The notes beneath the pieces are model-generated. The model was not told where the DNA came from. It made no database searches and saw only the letters and a list, made by a program, of their open reading frames with translations. Below, piece after piece: positions 1-8,137 of a stretch of DNA of 36,610 bases (positions are counted from its first letter, which is position 1; each line of letters begins with the position of its first letter). Location: the IMG/VR virus record IMGVR_UViG_3300014913_000036, positions 1-36,610 of that record; one strand, written 5' to 3'. The position numbers were made by a program, and so were the translations under genes. This DNA is from a virus.

Positions 1-123
1 GCATTTTCTTCGTTTAGACCCTTAACAACATCAGCTATTTCTTTTCCTACTTTATAATTAACCTTTTTTCCGTTCTCCCAAACACTTATGGTGTCATTAC
101 CGACCTTTTTAGCAACGGGGAAC
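1..123. repeat. Terminal direct repeat, left copy (circular overlap)
   Basis: These 123 bases are identical to the last 123 bases of the window (36488-36610). The large minus-strand frame reads continuously across the join, so this is best explained as the overlap left when a circular or circularly permuted genome is assembled. A genuine short terminal repeat of a linear virion genome is the alternative. The repeat lies inside a coding region, as expected for an arbitrary break point. Confidence 0.95.
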
Positions 124-2327
124 ATTTTTTCGTATTCGGGTGATATTTTCCTCAAATCAACAATCGATTTGGCTACTCTATTTTTTGCTACCGCAGACTC
201 TATTTTATAAGTATCAGCAATAATAGACTCTAGTGGGGACAAAATCTTTCTTTTAGAACCTTTAATCTTTTTAATGGGTTGACCTGGTTGAGCAGAGCGA
301 GTTGGTAGCCCTAAGTAATTGTCTATCTCGTCTCTAACTCTTTGGAATGGAACATAGTTTACATTTTGCGATTTAATCTTTTCGTATGAGTCGGGGCTTA
401 GAAAACCAATCTCAACTAACTTTCTTAAATTATCGTCTTGGTATTTATATAATTGACCAGCTATTTCGTCTAATTGTTTAATGTCGTATTTTGAACCCAA
501 TGCGTTAATCCTCTGTTGTGCTAATTTCGGGTCAGAACCGATTATTTCTCTACCAACTTGATTAAATCCTAAATCTCTCTTTGCCTTTAAGAACACATCC
601 ATATCGTCAAAACCTATACCAATCTTGTCTAGTCTATCTAATATTGGTTGAAGCACCTTTTTATGTCTTAATTCTGCTGTCCCTCCAGCACCTTTTAATT
701 GTGTTATGGTATATTCTGGAGAGTACTTAGGTAGGATTTTTGTTTTTGTTTTCTTTTCTAAATTAGAGGTAAGTTTCTCGACCGGATACCACGGATTAAC
801 ATAGTTGGTATAAAACTTATCTAACTTCTGTCTAAAGGTTTGTTTATTTTCACTGGGCGAACCAATTTCTTTTTTGGCTTGTGATATAATGTTATCTGAT
901 GATACTTTATTACCTATTTTGTCTATTTCTGGCTGTAATGTTTTTTGGCTTACTTGGTCTGATAATTTGGGATATTTTATTTTGGCCAAAGAGGTAGGTT
1001 CTTGTTTTATTTTTATTGTAGGTTTGTGAGCTTGGTTGTAGATGTCGGCAATTGTTTGGTCATACACTTCTTGCCACTGATTTGTTGCCTTAGCAAACAT
1101 TTTCTCATCACCGTCCCCAATAATTCCTGACCTAATGGTTTTTCTAAAATCACCATACAACTTCTTAAACTTTTTATCGCTTGAGGCTATTTTGCGAGCT
1201 GTTTCATCTATTTGTTCTAAGAATTTATTGTGGTTAGGGTAATTTATTGTGTAATCAGTCCCAATCGCCTTTTTCAACTCCTCTGCACTTTTATACTTTT
1301 TAGCTTCGTTCTTTAATGCTTCCAATGGGTCTTGTTTACCTATCTTTGCCTTTGGGTTTATATACCCACCCATTTTCTGTTGAACTGGTAGGTTTTTATA
1401 CTTTTGAACCACATCACCTATTGTTTTTTTGATAACTGGACTCATCTTTGCGACATCTCCAATAGAGTCAACACCAGCGAACCCTATGTTTGTTACTAGG
1501 TTCTCCACAAACTCTTTTTTCATTGCGTCTGTCCATTTCTCCTTATCGCTACTGTTTAATGTTGCCCATACGGGTGTTTCTACCATTGTTTCAATAACGG
1601 CACTCTTGAATAACTTCTTGCCTGCTACATCCGCCCATTTTTTAATTGCTTGCTTTAGGGTATCTGACTGAAAGGGTTGGTTTAATGCTTTGTTTGTTAG
1701 CGGTTTAAGTGCGGGGATATAATTAGCCAGGTGTTCTACCAAGGAATTAGTTACTCGTGTTGTTCCTGCATTAGCCAAGCCTTGTCCAAAGCCTTGTTTG
1801 AAAGCCGTAGCGTTATTTTGAGTAAGGGGTTTTTTATTTATGACATTAGACCCCATATTAAGAGCTGTGTTAAAAACCCCACCGCCTAAGGCTGAGGTTA
1901 GAGCAATATTTGGTTTTGCTAATCCATATGCTGTCATACCTGCCGACAATGAGTGTTTTATATCTTGCCACGGTTTGTAGTTTGTGGGTAGTTGCGATTG
2001 AGTATTATCTACCTTGTGTCTAAGCGCTACAGCAGGAGATGAGTATTCATATAAGTTTAATAAGCTTTTACCTTGTTTTAATCTATTAAGAGTAGGTTTA
2101 ACTAAATCTTGTGTTTGGCGTTGGAAATTAGCTAAAGACTGACCAGTTTTAGACGACCAAAAATTATCCCCTTTGTTATAAGTAGGATTAAGAGTTTGTG
2201 AGAAACTTTTAAGATTTTTAGTTTTATCAGCGATATTAACTAGGGGTGCGAACCTACCGCCACGAACCCAACCCTCATCGTCCATTGTTTTGTTAAAGAT
2301 AGATTTTATCTTGGATAGTAAATCCAT
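1..2327 (-). CDS. Large polyvalent (LPD38-type) virion protein, N-terminal part; continues across the circular join to 34492
   Basis: The gene starts at ATG 2327, ten bases after the previous stop, behind a strong AAAGGAGG ribosome site. It stays open to the left edge and continues in phase into 36487-34492, giving 1440 residues in all. This part holds about 775 residues: a helical, Lys- and Gln-rich N-terminus, an Ala/Gly-rich stretch near residues 130-190, and long charged segments. I recognise no catalytic motif here; the identifiable LPD38-like region lies in the other part. Giant polyvalent proteins of this kind in phages are known or suspected virion proteins carried into the host. The position between a coiled-coil virion-type protein and the connector gene supports an internal or ejected protein. 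Confidence 0.8.
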   Translation of the reverse strand, partial: MDLLSKIKSIFNKTMDDEGWVRGGRFAPLVNIADKTKNLKSFSQTLNPTYNKGDNFWSSKTGQSLANFQRQTQDLVKPTLNRLKQGKSLLNLYEYSSPAVALRHKVDNTQSQLPTNYKPWQDIKHSLSAGMTAYGLAKPNIALTSALGGGVFNTALNMGSNVINKKPLTQNNATAFKQGFGQGLANAGTTRVTNSLVEHLANYIPALKPLTNKALNQPFQSDTLKQAIKKWADVAGKKLFKSAVIETMVETPVWATLNSSDKEKWTDAMKKEFVENLVTNIGFAGVDSIGDVAKMSPVIKKTIGDVVQKYKNLPVQQKMGGYINPKAKIGKQDPLEALKNEAKKYKSAEELKKAIGTDYTINYPNHNKFLEQIDETARKIASSDKKFKKLYGDFRKTIRSGIIGDGDEKMFAKATNQWQEVYDQTIADIYNQAHKPTIKIKQEPTSLAKIKYPKLSDQVSQKTLQPEIDKIGNKVSSDNIISQAKKEIGSPSENKQTFRQKLDKFYTNYVNPWYPVEKLTSNLEKKTKTKILPKYSPEYTITQLKGAGGTAELRHKKVLQPILDRLDKIGIGFDDMDVFLKAKRDLGFNQVGREIIGSDPKLAQQRINALGSKYDIKQLDEIAGQLYKYQDDNLRKLVEIGFLSPDSYEKIKSQNVNYVPFQRVRDEIDNYLGLPTRSAQPGQPIKKIKGSKRKILSPLESIIADTYKIESAVAKNRVAKSIVDLRKISPEYEKMFPVAKKVGNDTISVWENGKKVNYKVGKEIADVVKGLNEEN

Positions 2328-2337
2328 TTAACCTCCT

Positions 2338-3543
2338 TTAACTGATAACATTTCCGAAGATATCTTTTTCTTTCTCGTTGGCGTTACCGTAGTAAACTGG
2401 TAATGTATAATTTCCCCCTGATATTTGAGGAGTGCCTTGGAATACTTGACCTTGCGGAAGATTAGCCTTAAATCCTGCTACACCTTGCATATTTTGTCTC
2501 AATTCAGCAAGATTTTTAGAATTTCCAATTGCCCACTGGTCTAACATCGACCTTCTATTTGAAGCCTCTTGGTCTATAGCATTTAATCTCTGTAATGCTT
2601 GATTTAGTAAGGTTTGGGATAGTGCGGCTAAATCCTTTCCCCTACCTACACCAGCCTGACCTATTTGACTTCTAATAGCATTTTGTTGTTCGTTAAACCA
2701 ATTGCCTAATTCAAGAACTTTGTTGTCCCTTTCAGTCGCAAGATTTCTTGTTTCTTGGTCGTAGATAGTTTTAAGGTTTGTTTCTCTTCGTCCTATCTCG
2801 CCTAATTGGTCGGCGGTTTGGGACATAATATCCCCTCTCGCTTTACTTCCTAATTTCGTTAAAGCATAGGAGTATTGATTAGCGGCGGAACTATCACCAG
2901 CACCTCTCGAACCTAAATAGACATTCCCTGACATAAACATATTTCGTATGTTTGAAGCCATATCTTTTAAGTTTCTTGATTGGTTCTTTTCTAACGAAGC
3001 TCTTTCACCCTCTAGGTTAGTCAAACCAGTATCTCTTTCAACTCCCAAATTACCCACACCAGTTTTGTATTGGTTTTGGATAATCCCTTCTTGGGCTGAC
3101 TTTTGTCCTGGCAAACCTGAATTCAACATATCGTTTAGTTGCCCTATATAAGAGTCCCAACCCGAATTTATATCGTTTCGCATTTGTGCAGAGTAATCAA
3201 CACCACCACCTCCTGGACCACCTGTTTTTTCGTAATCGGCCCTCATAGCATTAACATCAGTCCAACCCCTATCTCTATATGCCTGTTCGTTAAAACCACC
3301 ACCTGAACTAGAACCACCACCTGAACCCGAACCCGAACCCAAAACACTTCCACCTGAACCTTGTAGATATTGTTGTCCACTTGGTAATTGAGACACAGGC
3401 ATACCCGAATATCCGCCACTACCTACAGTAGAAACGGCCCCTTGTCTAAATAACTCTTGAACGGATGGTTGTGGAGCAGGAGCTGGGGCTGGTTGCATCC
3501 ACAACGGTTGATTAGTATTACTTTGTGGCCAGAAATCGCTCAT
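2338..3543 (-). CDS. Gly-rich, coiled-coil virion-type protein (hypothetical)
   Basis: This 401-residue protein has a Pro/Ala/Gln-rich head (residues 1-35), a Ser/Gly-rich linker (about 40-85) and a long helical body (about 120-350) rich in Gln, Asn, Arg and Glu with heptad-like spacing. It has no signal peptide or membrane segment. I do not recognise the family. Low-complexity linkers with long helices are typical of tail, neck or ejected internal proteins. The gene is coupled to the 71-residue gene upstream by an ATGA overlap and lies ten bases before the giant LPD38 gene, so the three probably act together in the particle. Confidence 0.7.
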   Translation of the reverse strand: MSDFWPQSNTNQPLWMQPAPAPAPQPSVQELFRQGAVSTVGSGGYSGMPVSQLPSGQQYLQGSGGSVLGSGSGSGGGSSSGGGFNEQAYRDRGWTDVNAMRADYEKTGGPGGGGVDYSAQMRNDINSGWDSYIGQLNDMLNSGLPGQKSAQEGIIQNQYKTGVGNLGVERDTGLTNLEGERASLEKNQSRNLKDMASNIRNMFMSGNVYLGSRGAGDSSAANQYSYALTKLGSKARGDIMSQTADQLGEIGRRETNLKTIYDQETRNLATERDNKVLELGNWFNEQQNAIRSQIGQAGVGRGKDLAALSQTLLNQALQRLNAIDQEASNRRSMLDQWAIGNSKNLAELRQNMQGVAGFKANLPQGQVFQGTPQISGGNYTLPVYYGNANEKEKDIFGNVIS

Positions 3544-3755
3544 TTTGTTAATTCAACTATTAATTCTTTAATTCTCACAAGTTGTGCGGTGTTCTTGTCT
3601 ATTGAACCACCTAATTGATTGAGAATAGGAAACACCCTTTGATAGAAACCTCTTGCGGGGAGTTCTGTAGCATCTCTTAGGAATAAATCTAATAACTCAT
3701 CTTTAAGCTCTCTGAGCTTGTCTGCTTTCTTTTCTTGAAACTTCTTTTTTTTCAT
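3540..3755 (-). CDS. Small basic/helical protein, hypothetical
   Basis: This 71-residue protein starts with a run of lysines and is predicted mostly helical with a central Pro-Ala-Arg-Gly break. I recognise no family. It is the first gene after the promoter-hairpin-terminator leader at 3764-3856: its ATG lies only nine bases after the end of the U-run, so its mRNA must cross that terminator. Its stop overlaps the next start (ATGA). Its position as first gene of the internal-virion block suggests a small structural or chaperone role, which is inference only. Confidence 0.6.
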   Translation of the reverse strand: MKKKKFQEKKADKLRELKDELLDLFLRDATELPARGFYQRVFPILNQLGGSIDKNTAQLVRIKELIVELTK

Positions 3756-3763
3756 AGTCTATT

Positions 3764-3814
3764 AAAAAAATAAAAAGCCCCCATAAGGGAGCTGTGTTGT
3801 TGGAATGTCCAACA
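3764..3814 (-). terminator. Leader with hairpin plus intrinsic terminator, after the glycan operon
   Basis: On the minus strand a perfect 7-bp hairpin (TGTTGGA, 3-nt loop, TCCAACA; 3798-3814) is followed by AGCTCCC-TTAT-GGGGGCT (3776-3793), a 7-bp stem with one G-T pair, and then a run of T interrupted by one A. The terminator is nearly identical to the one at 16337-16360. It lies downstream of a promoter (3827-3856) and directly upstream of the gene starting at 3755. It could end the glycan operon and also act as an attenuator or antitermination target for the next block. Confidence 0.8.
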
Positions 3815-3826
3815 TATTGCTGACTT

Positions 3827-3856
3827 ATTCTAACCACAAGTGTTAGGATTTGTCAA
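3827..3856 (-). promoter_or_regulatory. Sigma70-type promoter TTGACA-N18-TAGAAT
   Basis: The minus strand has a perfect -35 (TTGACA, 3851-3856), an 18-nt spacer and TAGAAT (3827-3832). The -35 overlaps the 3' end of the glycosyltransferase gene. Predicted transcripts begin near 3820 and run straight into the hairpin and terminator at 3764-3814. Confidence 0.65.
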
Positions 3857-4907
3857 CCATTGAAAACCATTTTGCATAATCCTCAATATGGTCTTTACAT
3901 TGCCAATTCTTTTTTACCTCGTTAAAGGCATTTTCACCCATTTGTTTTCTTAACTCCTTATCGTCTATTAACTTTTTAATAGATTGATACCAATCTTCCG
4001 ATGTTTTAGCGAGAAACCCTGTATTTTTAACCGCCTCTCGGTATTGTCTTATGTCTTGATATACACCTGGTTTTTTAGCAGATGACATTTCTAAGAATTT
4101 AATTGAACTTTTAGCTTTAGTGTAGGTGCTTTCCTTTAATGGAACAACCATAATATCAGAATTGTCCATAAAATAAGGAAACTTCTCTTTAATCCACCTA
4201 TAAACATCGACATCTCCAAAGGCATTTTCATATCTCATTCCCCACATTTTTTTTAGTTTAGGCATCATCGCCCCCACGGTTATGAGTTTCACATTAGGGT
4301 ATTCTTTCATCACTTTATCTATCCCTAAAACAAATTCATTTTCTTCTAGGTCGATAAAATGGGTAGTTGAGCCAAAATGAAGTAATACAATCTCGTGTGT
4401 ATCTTTAAACTTACTTCTATGGGAGTATAAATCTAAATCTATGTAATTTGGGAAAACTTTTATTTCTTTTTGATTAGTTTCGTGTCTGATTATATTCTTT
4501 AAGTATCTTGAGGTAGTTGTCATATAATCCACCTCGTTGCATATAGTAGTGAAATTCTTTATTCCCTCACTGCCACGCTTATAAACTTTATGAGCCTGAT
4601 TGTCTGGTAAAACACTCCATAATGCGTCGTCTACATCTAACACTAATTTAGTCTTATGGTGTTTAGCATAAATTTTCATATGGGCGAAACCCCAAGCATC
4701 GTTTAGGTAATTAAAATAAATAATGTCGTATTTTTCTGCTACTTCTAGCCAATTCATCTTTTCTTTGGGATTAAATATGTGGATATCAAAATCGGGGTGT
4801 TTAGATAAATGTTCCATCGGTTGTATTATCCTGGCAAAATCCACTCCTGATACCCTATACTCTGTGCCGTGACTTGGAAATGCGAAGATTCTAATTTTGT
4901 GTTTCAT
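3843..4907 (-). CDS. Glycosyltransferase, GT-B fold, group 1 (GT4-like)
   Basis: This 354-residue protein looks like a family 4 glycosyltransferase. The N-terminal half has a Rossmann-like start (KIRIFAFPS) and a DVDDALW stretch seen in many such enzymes. The second half resumes with LLHFGSTTHF (about 190), then a sugar-nucleotide domain with PLKES (about 265) and KFLEMSSAKKPGV (about 278-290), where the conserved acidic residue of the donor site is expected. It would transfer a sugar from a nucleotide donor onto a growing glycan or virion protein. It is the last gene of the cluster and overlaps the preceding gene by 17 bases. The exact substrate cannot be read from sequence. Confidence 0.85.
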   Translation of the reverse strand: MKHKIRIFAFPSHGTEYRVSGVDFARIIQPMEHLSKHPDFDIHIFNPKEKMNWLEVAEKYDIIYFNYLNDAWGFAHMKIYAKHHKTKLVLDVDDALWSVLPDNQAHKVYKRGSEGIKNFTTICNEVDYMTTTSRYLKNIIRHETNQKEIKVFPNYIDLDLYSHRSKFKDTHEIVLLHFGSTTHFIDLEENEFVLGIDKVMKEYPNVKLITVGAMMPKLKKMWGMRYENAFGDVDVYRWIKEKFPYFMDNSDIMVVPLKESTYTKAKSSIKFLEMSSAKKPGVYQDIRQYREAVKNTGFLAKTSEDWYQSIKKLIDDKELRKQMGENAFNEVKKNWQCKDHIEDYAKWFSMVDKS

Positions 4908-5637
4908 TGATAAACCTCTCTAGCTTTCGCTCAAAAATACTAACTAAATGTTCGTAATGCTTTCTAAATCTAGCCGTGTCTAACTTTTTATCCTTTTTCC
5001 AACCTAATCCATTTATACCTGGTTCATAAAGACTAAAATCTTTTAGCTTGTCGCTTAAAACCACCACTCTACACCCACACAATCTAGCGACTTCAAACAT
5101 AGCCGACCTATGGTCATAGGAATATAGAACCTCACACTCGTTTAAAAAATCTGCTAGTTTCTGTTGGTCTTGGGCAAAAGCTCTGTTAATAATAATACAG
5201 TCTTTTGGGTGTAGTCCTAAATCCTTTCCCTTTCCAAATAATACTGCTTTTTTAGTCCTTTTTTTGTGTTGGTCTTTAAATATGTGTAAGTTTAATATAG
5301 GTAAGAACATTGTGTGTTTTTCGTCTGTTTTATGCACAATTCTGGAAAAGCTATATATCTTATCTGTAGAGGGGTATGAGGTTGGTCCTGGTATTCCGTT
5401 TGACGACATCTCTCCTAGTGGGGCTAATATATATCTAACGACTGTTTTAGCATTAAATGGATTACCGTTTACTATTTCTGGATAAATGGCTATCGTGTCG
5501 GCTTGGACTCTCCTATTCATATAGGCTATTTGTCCTTTAGATAGTAACCAACCGTATAATCCCCACATAACTCTCACTCCTCCTGATACTACATTCTGAC
5601 CAACTAAATCTGGTGACATTAAAGAATATGGTTTCAT
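4891..5637 (-). CDS. Putative GT-B-like glycosyltransferase or sugar-cluster protein
   Basis: This 248-residue protein begins SPDLVGQNVVSGGVRV, reminiscent of the acceptor-side glycine loop of GT-B enzymes. It carries LYSYDHRSAMFEVARLCGC (about 175-193), resembling the donor-binding end, where Asp/His and Glu lie near the nucleotide sugar. The family assignment is weak, and it is shorter than most GT-B enzymes. It is coupled by overlaps on both sides to recognised glycosyltransferases (ATGA with the gene upstream, 17 bases with the one downstream), which supports a glycan role. Confidence 0.6.
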   Translation of the reverse strand: MKPYSLMSPDLVGQNVVSGGVRVMWGLYGWLLSKGQIAYMNRRVQADTIAIYPEIVNGNPFNAKTVVRYILAPLGEMSSNGIPGPTSYPSTDKIYSFSRIVHKTDEKHTMFLPILNLHIFKDQHKKRTKKAVLFGKGKDLGLHPKDCIIINRAFAQDQQKLADFLNECEVLYSYDHRSAMFEVARLCGCRVVVLSDKLKDFSLYEPGINGLGWKKDKKLDTARFRKHYEHLVSIFERKLERFINETQN

Positions 5638-6380
5638 ATTTTTATGGTTACTCCTTTATAAGCTATGTCTTTTAAATATCTAATAACTTCGGGTTTGAAT
5701 TTGATATCTGTTCTATCAAAATCCATTTTGGGGAAGTCTTTACCCCTAGCCCAATGGTAGGCTTTAACTACTTGATTGTTATACATCAATTTCCCATCTT
5801 TAATATAAAAGTCTTGTTCTCCGCCTAATGATTTACAACCCAAGTAATTCTTCTTTCTATCCCATATTAACCGCTTCATTTTTTTAACCTTTGAGTTCTG
5901 ATACCAAATTAAGTTAAGAATGTCGTTTTCTTGTCTTAGATATTTCATTGCATTCTTGTTGGCTTTTTCCCATATATCCCAAAACTCTGGGTTTGTAGAC
6001 CCCACCATACCAGCTTGGACATAATCTAACTCGCTTATATTATCTAAACTAGCATTCTCATAAAGATTAAAGTTCCACACCCCACCTACTTCCCAATCTG
6101 TGTCTAAAACCTCACTTAATCTGCCTGTAATTATCGTATCGGCGTCTATATTTATTATCCTGTCATAGTCTTTAAGTAACAATTTAGCAAAGGTTGGTTT
6201 AGCCTGATAAAAATTAATCCCCTTTAAGGCGAATACTTTGTCTATCATATCTTGGCGGAATACTACCAAATCAATATCGGGGTGAAACTTCTTAAATGAG
6301 TTGATTAAGATATGTGTTCCGACCTTATAGTAATAATCATCTGAAACGATAGTAAAAAAGCAGGTTTTAAGGTTAGTCAT
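5634..6380 (-). CDS. Glycosyltransferase, GT-A fold, family 8-like
   Basis: This 248-residue protein has the layout of a small GT8-type enzyme. An N-terminal VGTHILINSFKKFHPD segment resembles the nucleotide-binding part. The metal-binding DxD motif appears as NIDADTI (Asp79 and Asp81) after DYDRI, and a C-terminal AYHWARGKDF supplies the late histidine typical of the family. The likely reaction is metal-dependent transfer of a sugar from a UDP- or GDP-sugar. It overlaps the FkbM methyltransferase gene by eight bases and the next gene by ATGA, so all are probably made from one message. Confidence 0.8.
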   Translation of the reverse strand: MTNLKTCFFTIVSDDYYYKVGTHILINSFKKFHPDIDLVVFRQDMIDKVFALKGINFYQAKPTFAKLLLKDYDRIINIDADTIITGRLSEVLDTDWEVGGVWNFNLYENASLDNISELDYVQAGMVGSTNPEFWDIWEKANKNAMKYLRQENDILNLIWYQNSKVKKMKRLIWDRKKNYLGCKSLGGEQDFYIKDGKLMYNNQVVKAYHWARGKDFPKMDFDRTDIKFKPEVIRYLKDIAYKGVTIKI

Positions 6381-7038
6381 TTCTGGTAAAAAGTATAATT
6401 ATGGCACTTGAGGCGTATCTTTTAGGGGTAAAACCCAAACTACTCATATACTCAACCAATTCCATCCAATTAGGGAAGTGCATTTCCATCATAATTGATT
6501 TTATTCTTGGTGCAACTTTTCTAAACCCCTCACTCCTATAAATCATATCCTCTGCGCCCTCTACATCTGACTTACAGAAATCTACCGTATCTATGTTGTT
6601 TTCTTCCATAAAGGTATCAAAGCGGATAGTCTTAACCATTTCACCCTTGTCGGACTTTAATACCAATGAATGGCAAGTTTGGTTATTATCATTGAGGTTT
6701 AACATCATTTCGCCATTTTTATCAGCCATAGCCGTATTAAATATCTCGACATTATCCCAATGATTAAACTCTTTGTTCTTTTTTAAGGCGGTGAAGTGAA
6801 TAGTGGAAGGTTCTATGGCGTAAATCTTTTTACAATGCGAGCGAAAATGGTCGGTAATTATACCTATATTTGCACCAATATCTAGCATTACCATATCCTT
6901 TTTGCTATTTAGGATATCAGTGTAAACTCCTTCAAAATAAATCTCCCTATAAATATAAGGAATGTATAAATTGTCAAAAGGGACTTTTTTTCCCTCTTTG
7001 TCGGTAACTGGATAATAAATTGCTCCTAATTTTGTCAT
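6373..7038 (-). CDS. FkbM-family SAM-dependent methyltransferase
   Basis: This 221-residue protein is a typical FkbM-type methyltransferase. It has the SAM-binding motif DIGANIGI (residues 53-60), the acidic end of strand two in YAIEPS (about 74-79), and the family signature FDTFMEENNIDTVDFCKSDVEGAE in the second half. FkbM enzymes O-methylate sugars or polyketides, and in sugar clusters they commonly cap a residue. It lies between the split transketolase and the GT8-like enzyme with ATGA and 8-base overlaps, so it probably methylates the sugar added by this cluster. Confidence 0.88.
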   Translation of the reverse strand: MTKLGAIYYPVTDKEGKKVPFDNLYIPYIYREIYFEGVYTDILNSKKDMVMLDIGANIGIITDHFRSHCKKIYAIEPSTIHFTALKKNKEFNHWDNVEIFNTAMADKNGEMMLNLNDNNQTCHSLVLKSDKGEMVKTIRFDTFMEENNIDTVDFCKSDVEGAEDMIYRSEGFRKVAPRIKSIMMEMHFPNWMELVEYMSSLGFTPKRYASSAIIILFTRND

Positions 7039-7532
7039 TTTCTAATTAAACTAATAAACGAAGGTTGTTTACTTTCAATGGCTTGTTTTAAGGCTTCCGC
7101 TCCGTCTTGTTTGGTTTGAGGCCAGTATTGTCTTACATTCGGAAAACAAGCTAATGCTTTTTTGGCATCTGGACTTTGGTGTGTCCAACCGTCTTCTTTG
7201 TAATCCATATCCCTACCAGCTCCAACTAAAATTACTGGTGCTTTTTCGTGGTCAATGTAATTTCTTATCCATTCAAATGGTCGAAATAAAACAAAGTTTG
7301 TAATTGAGTAAACAATCGGTATTTTACCCCTATATGTCATTCCCACCGCTATTCCTACCATCGCTTGTTCTGAAGCACCCAAGTTAAAAAACCTATCGGG
7401 GTAATCATCTCTGATAGCGTCAAAAAGTTTGTAACCTAAATCTGCCGTAACAAGATATATATCTTTATTTTGTTTCATCTGTTGATGTAATTCGTAGGCA
7501 AAATACCCTCTCTGTGATTCGTGTCTTTTCAT
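7035..7532 (-). CDS. Transketolase-like subunit, pyrimidine-binding domain (C-terminal half)
   Basis: This 165-residue protein matches the pyrimidine-binding domain of transketolases. It has LVTADLGYK near residue 27 and NLGASEQAMVGIAVGM (50-65), in which Glu55 is the glutamate that activates the thiamine diphosphate ring. It lacks the third transketolase domain, as is usual for split enzymes. With the partner at 7529-8137 it should form an alpha2beta2 enzyme that transfers a two-carbon unit. Phage-encoded split transketolases are unusual; in bacterial surface-glycan loci such pairs are thought to build unusual or branched sugars. Confidence 0.85.
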   Translation of the reverse strand: MKRHESQRGYFAYELHQQMKQNKDIYLVTADLGYKLFDAIRDDYPDRFFNLGASEQAMVGIAVGMTYRGKIPIVYSITNFVLFRPFEWIRNYIDHEKAPVILVGAGRDMDYKEDGWTHQSPDAKKALACFPNVRQYWPQTKQDGAEALKQAIESKQPSFISLIRK

Positions 7533-8137
7533 TTTATCTCCTTATATTTTTCTTCATCTAACTTAACATAATGACCATCTATGCCTTGTAGGAAATCGGG
7601 GTAATCAAATAAATTAACTCTATAAAATAAGACTGGGTAAAAAGTTTTCAATCTTCGTTCCAAATCGTCTAAATCAATCCTTCCATAAGCCGAATAACCA
7701 TTAGCAATAACCGAAACCCTTAGGTTCTCTAGTCTGAAATCTCCTGCTATTCTTAAGGCTTCCCAGACCGAACCCTCAGCACAAGCACCGTCTGAAGTAA
7801 CTAAATAAACTGTTCTACTTCTGTCTGCTAAAGCCATTCCTACTGCGACTGTTTCGGCTTGACCTAAACTTCCACCACTTACATAAATACCGTCTTTTAA
7901 ACTTCTTTCAGCGTGTGTCCCCATTCTTTTAATTAAATCTTCAGCGTTGATTCCTTTCTCCTCTAGTAATACATACAAAGCTAATGCAGAATGGCTGTTA
8001 CCTAACACCACCTCATCGTTTGGTTCTTTAACTCTATATATGTCTTCTAAGGCGGGAAGTGTCGTTAGACAACTGCTAATGTGTGTTAGTCCGTGTTTGT
8101 AACTTAAATCAATTATTCTTTTCTCTAAGGTATTCAT
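7529..8137 (-). CDS. Transketolase-like subunit, diphosphate-binding domain (N-terminal half)
   Basis: This 202-residue protein matches the N-terminal domain of transketolases. It has the conserved histidine in NSHSALALY (His49) and the thiamine-diphosphate motif as SDGACAEGSVWEA (115-127) followed by Asn146. The first position of the usual GDG is Ser, as tolerated in some split enzymes. It is shorter than a standalone N-terminal half (about 270 residues). Its start overlaps the epimerase gene by 29 bases, and its stop overlaps the C-terminal partner (ATGA), which favours equal production of the two subunits. Confidence 0.85.
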   Translation of the reverse strand: MNTLEKRIIDLSYKHGLTHISSCLTTLPALEDIYRVKEPNDEVVLGNSHSALALYVLLEEKGINAEDLIKRMGTHAERSLKDGIYVSGGSLGQAETVAVGMALADRSRTVYLVTSDGACAEGSVWEALRIAGDFRLENLRVSVIANGYSAYGRIDLDDLERRLKTFYPVLFYRVNLFDYPDFLQGIDGHYVKLDEEKYKEIK

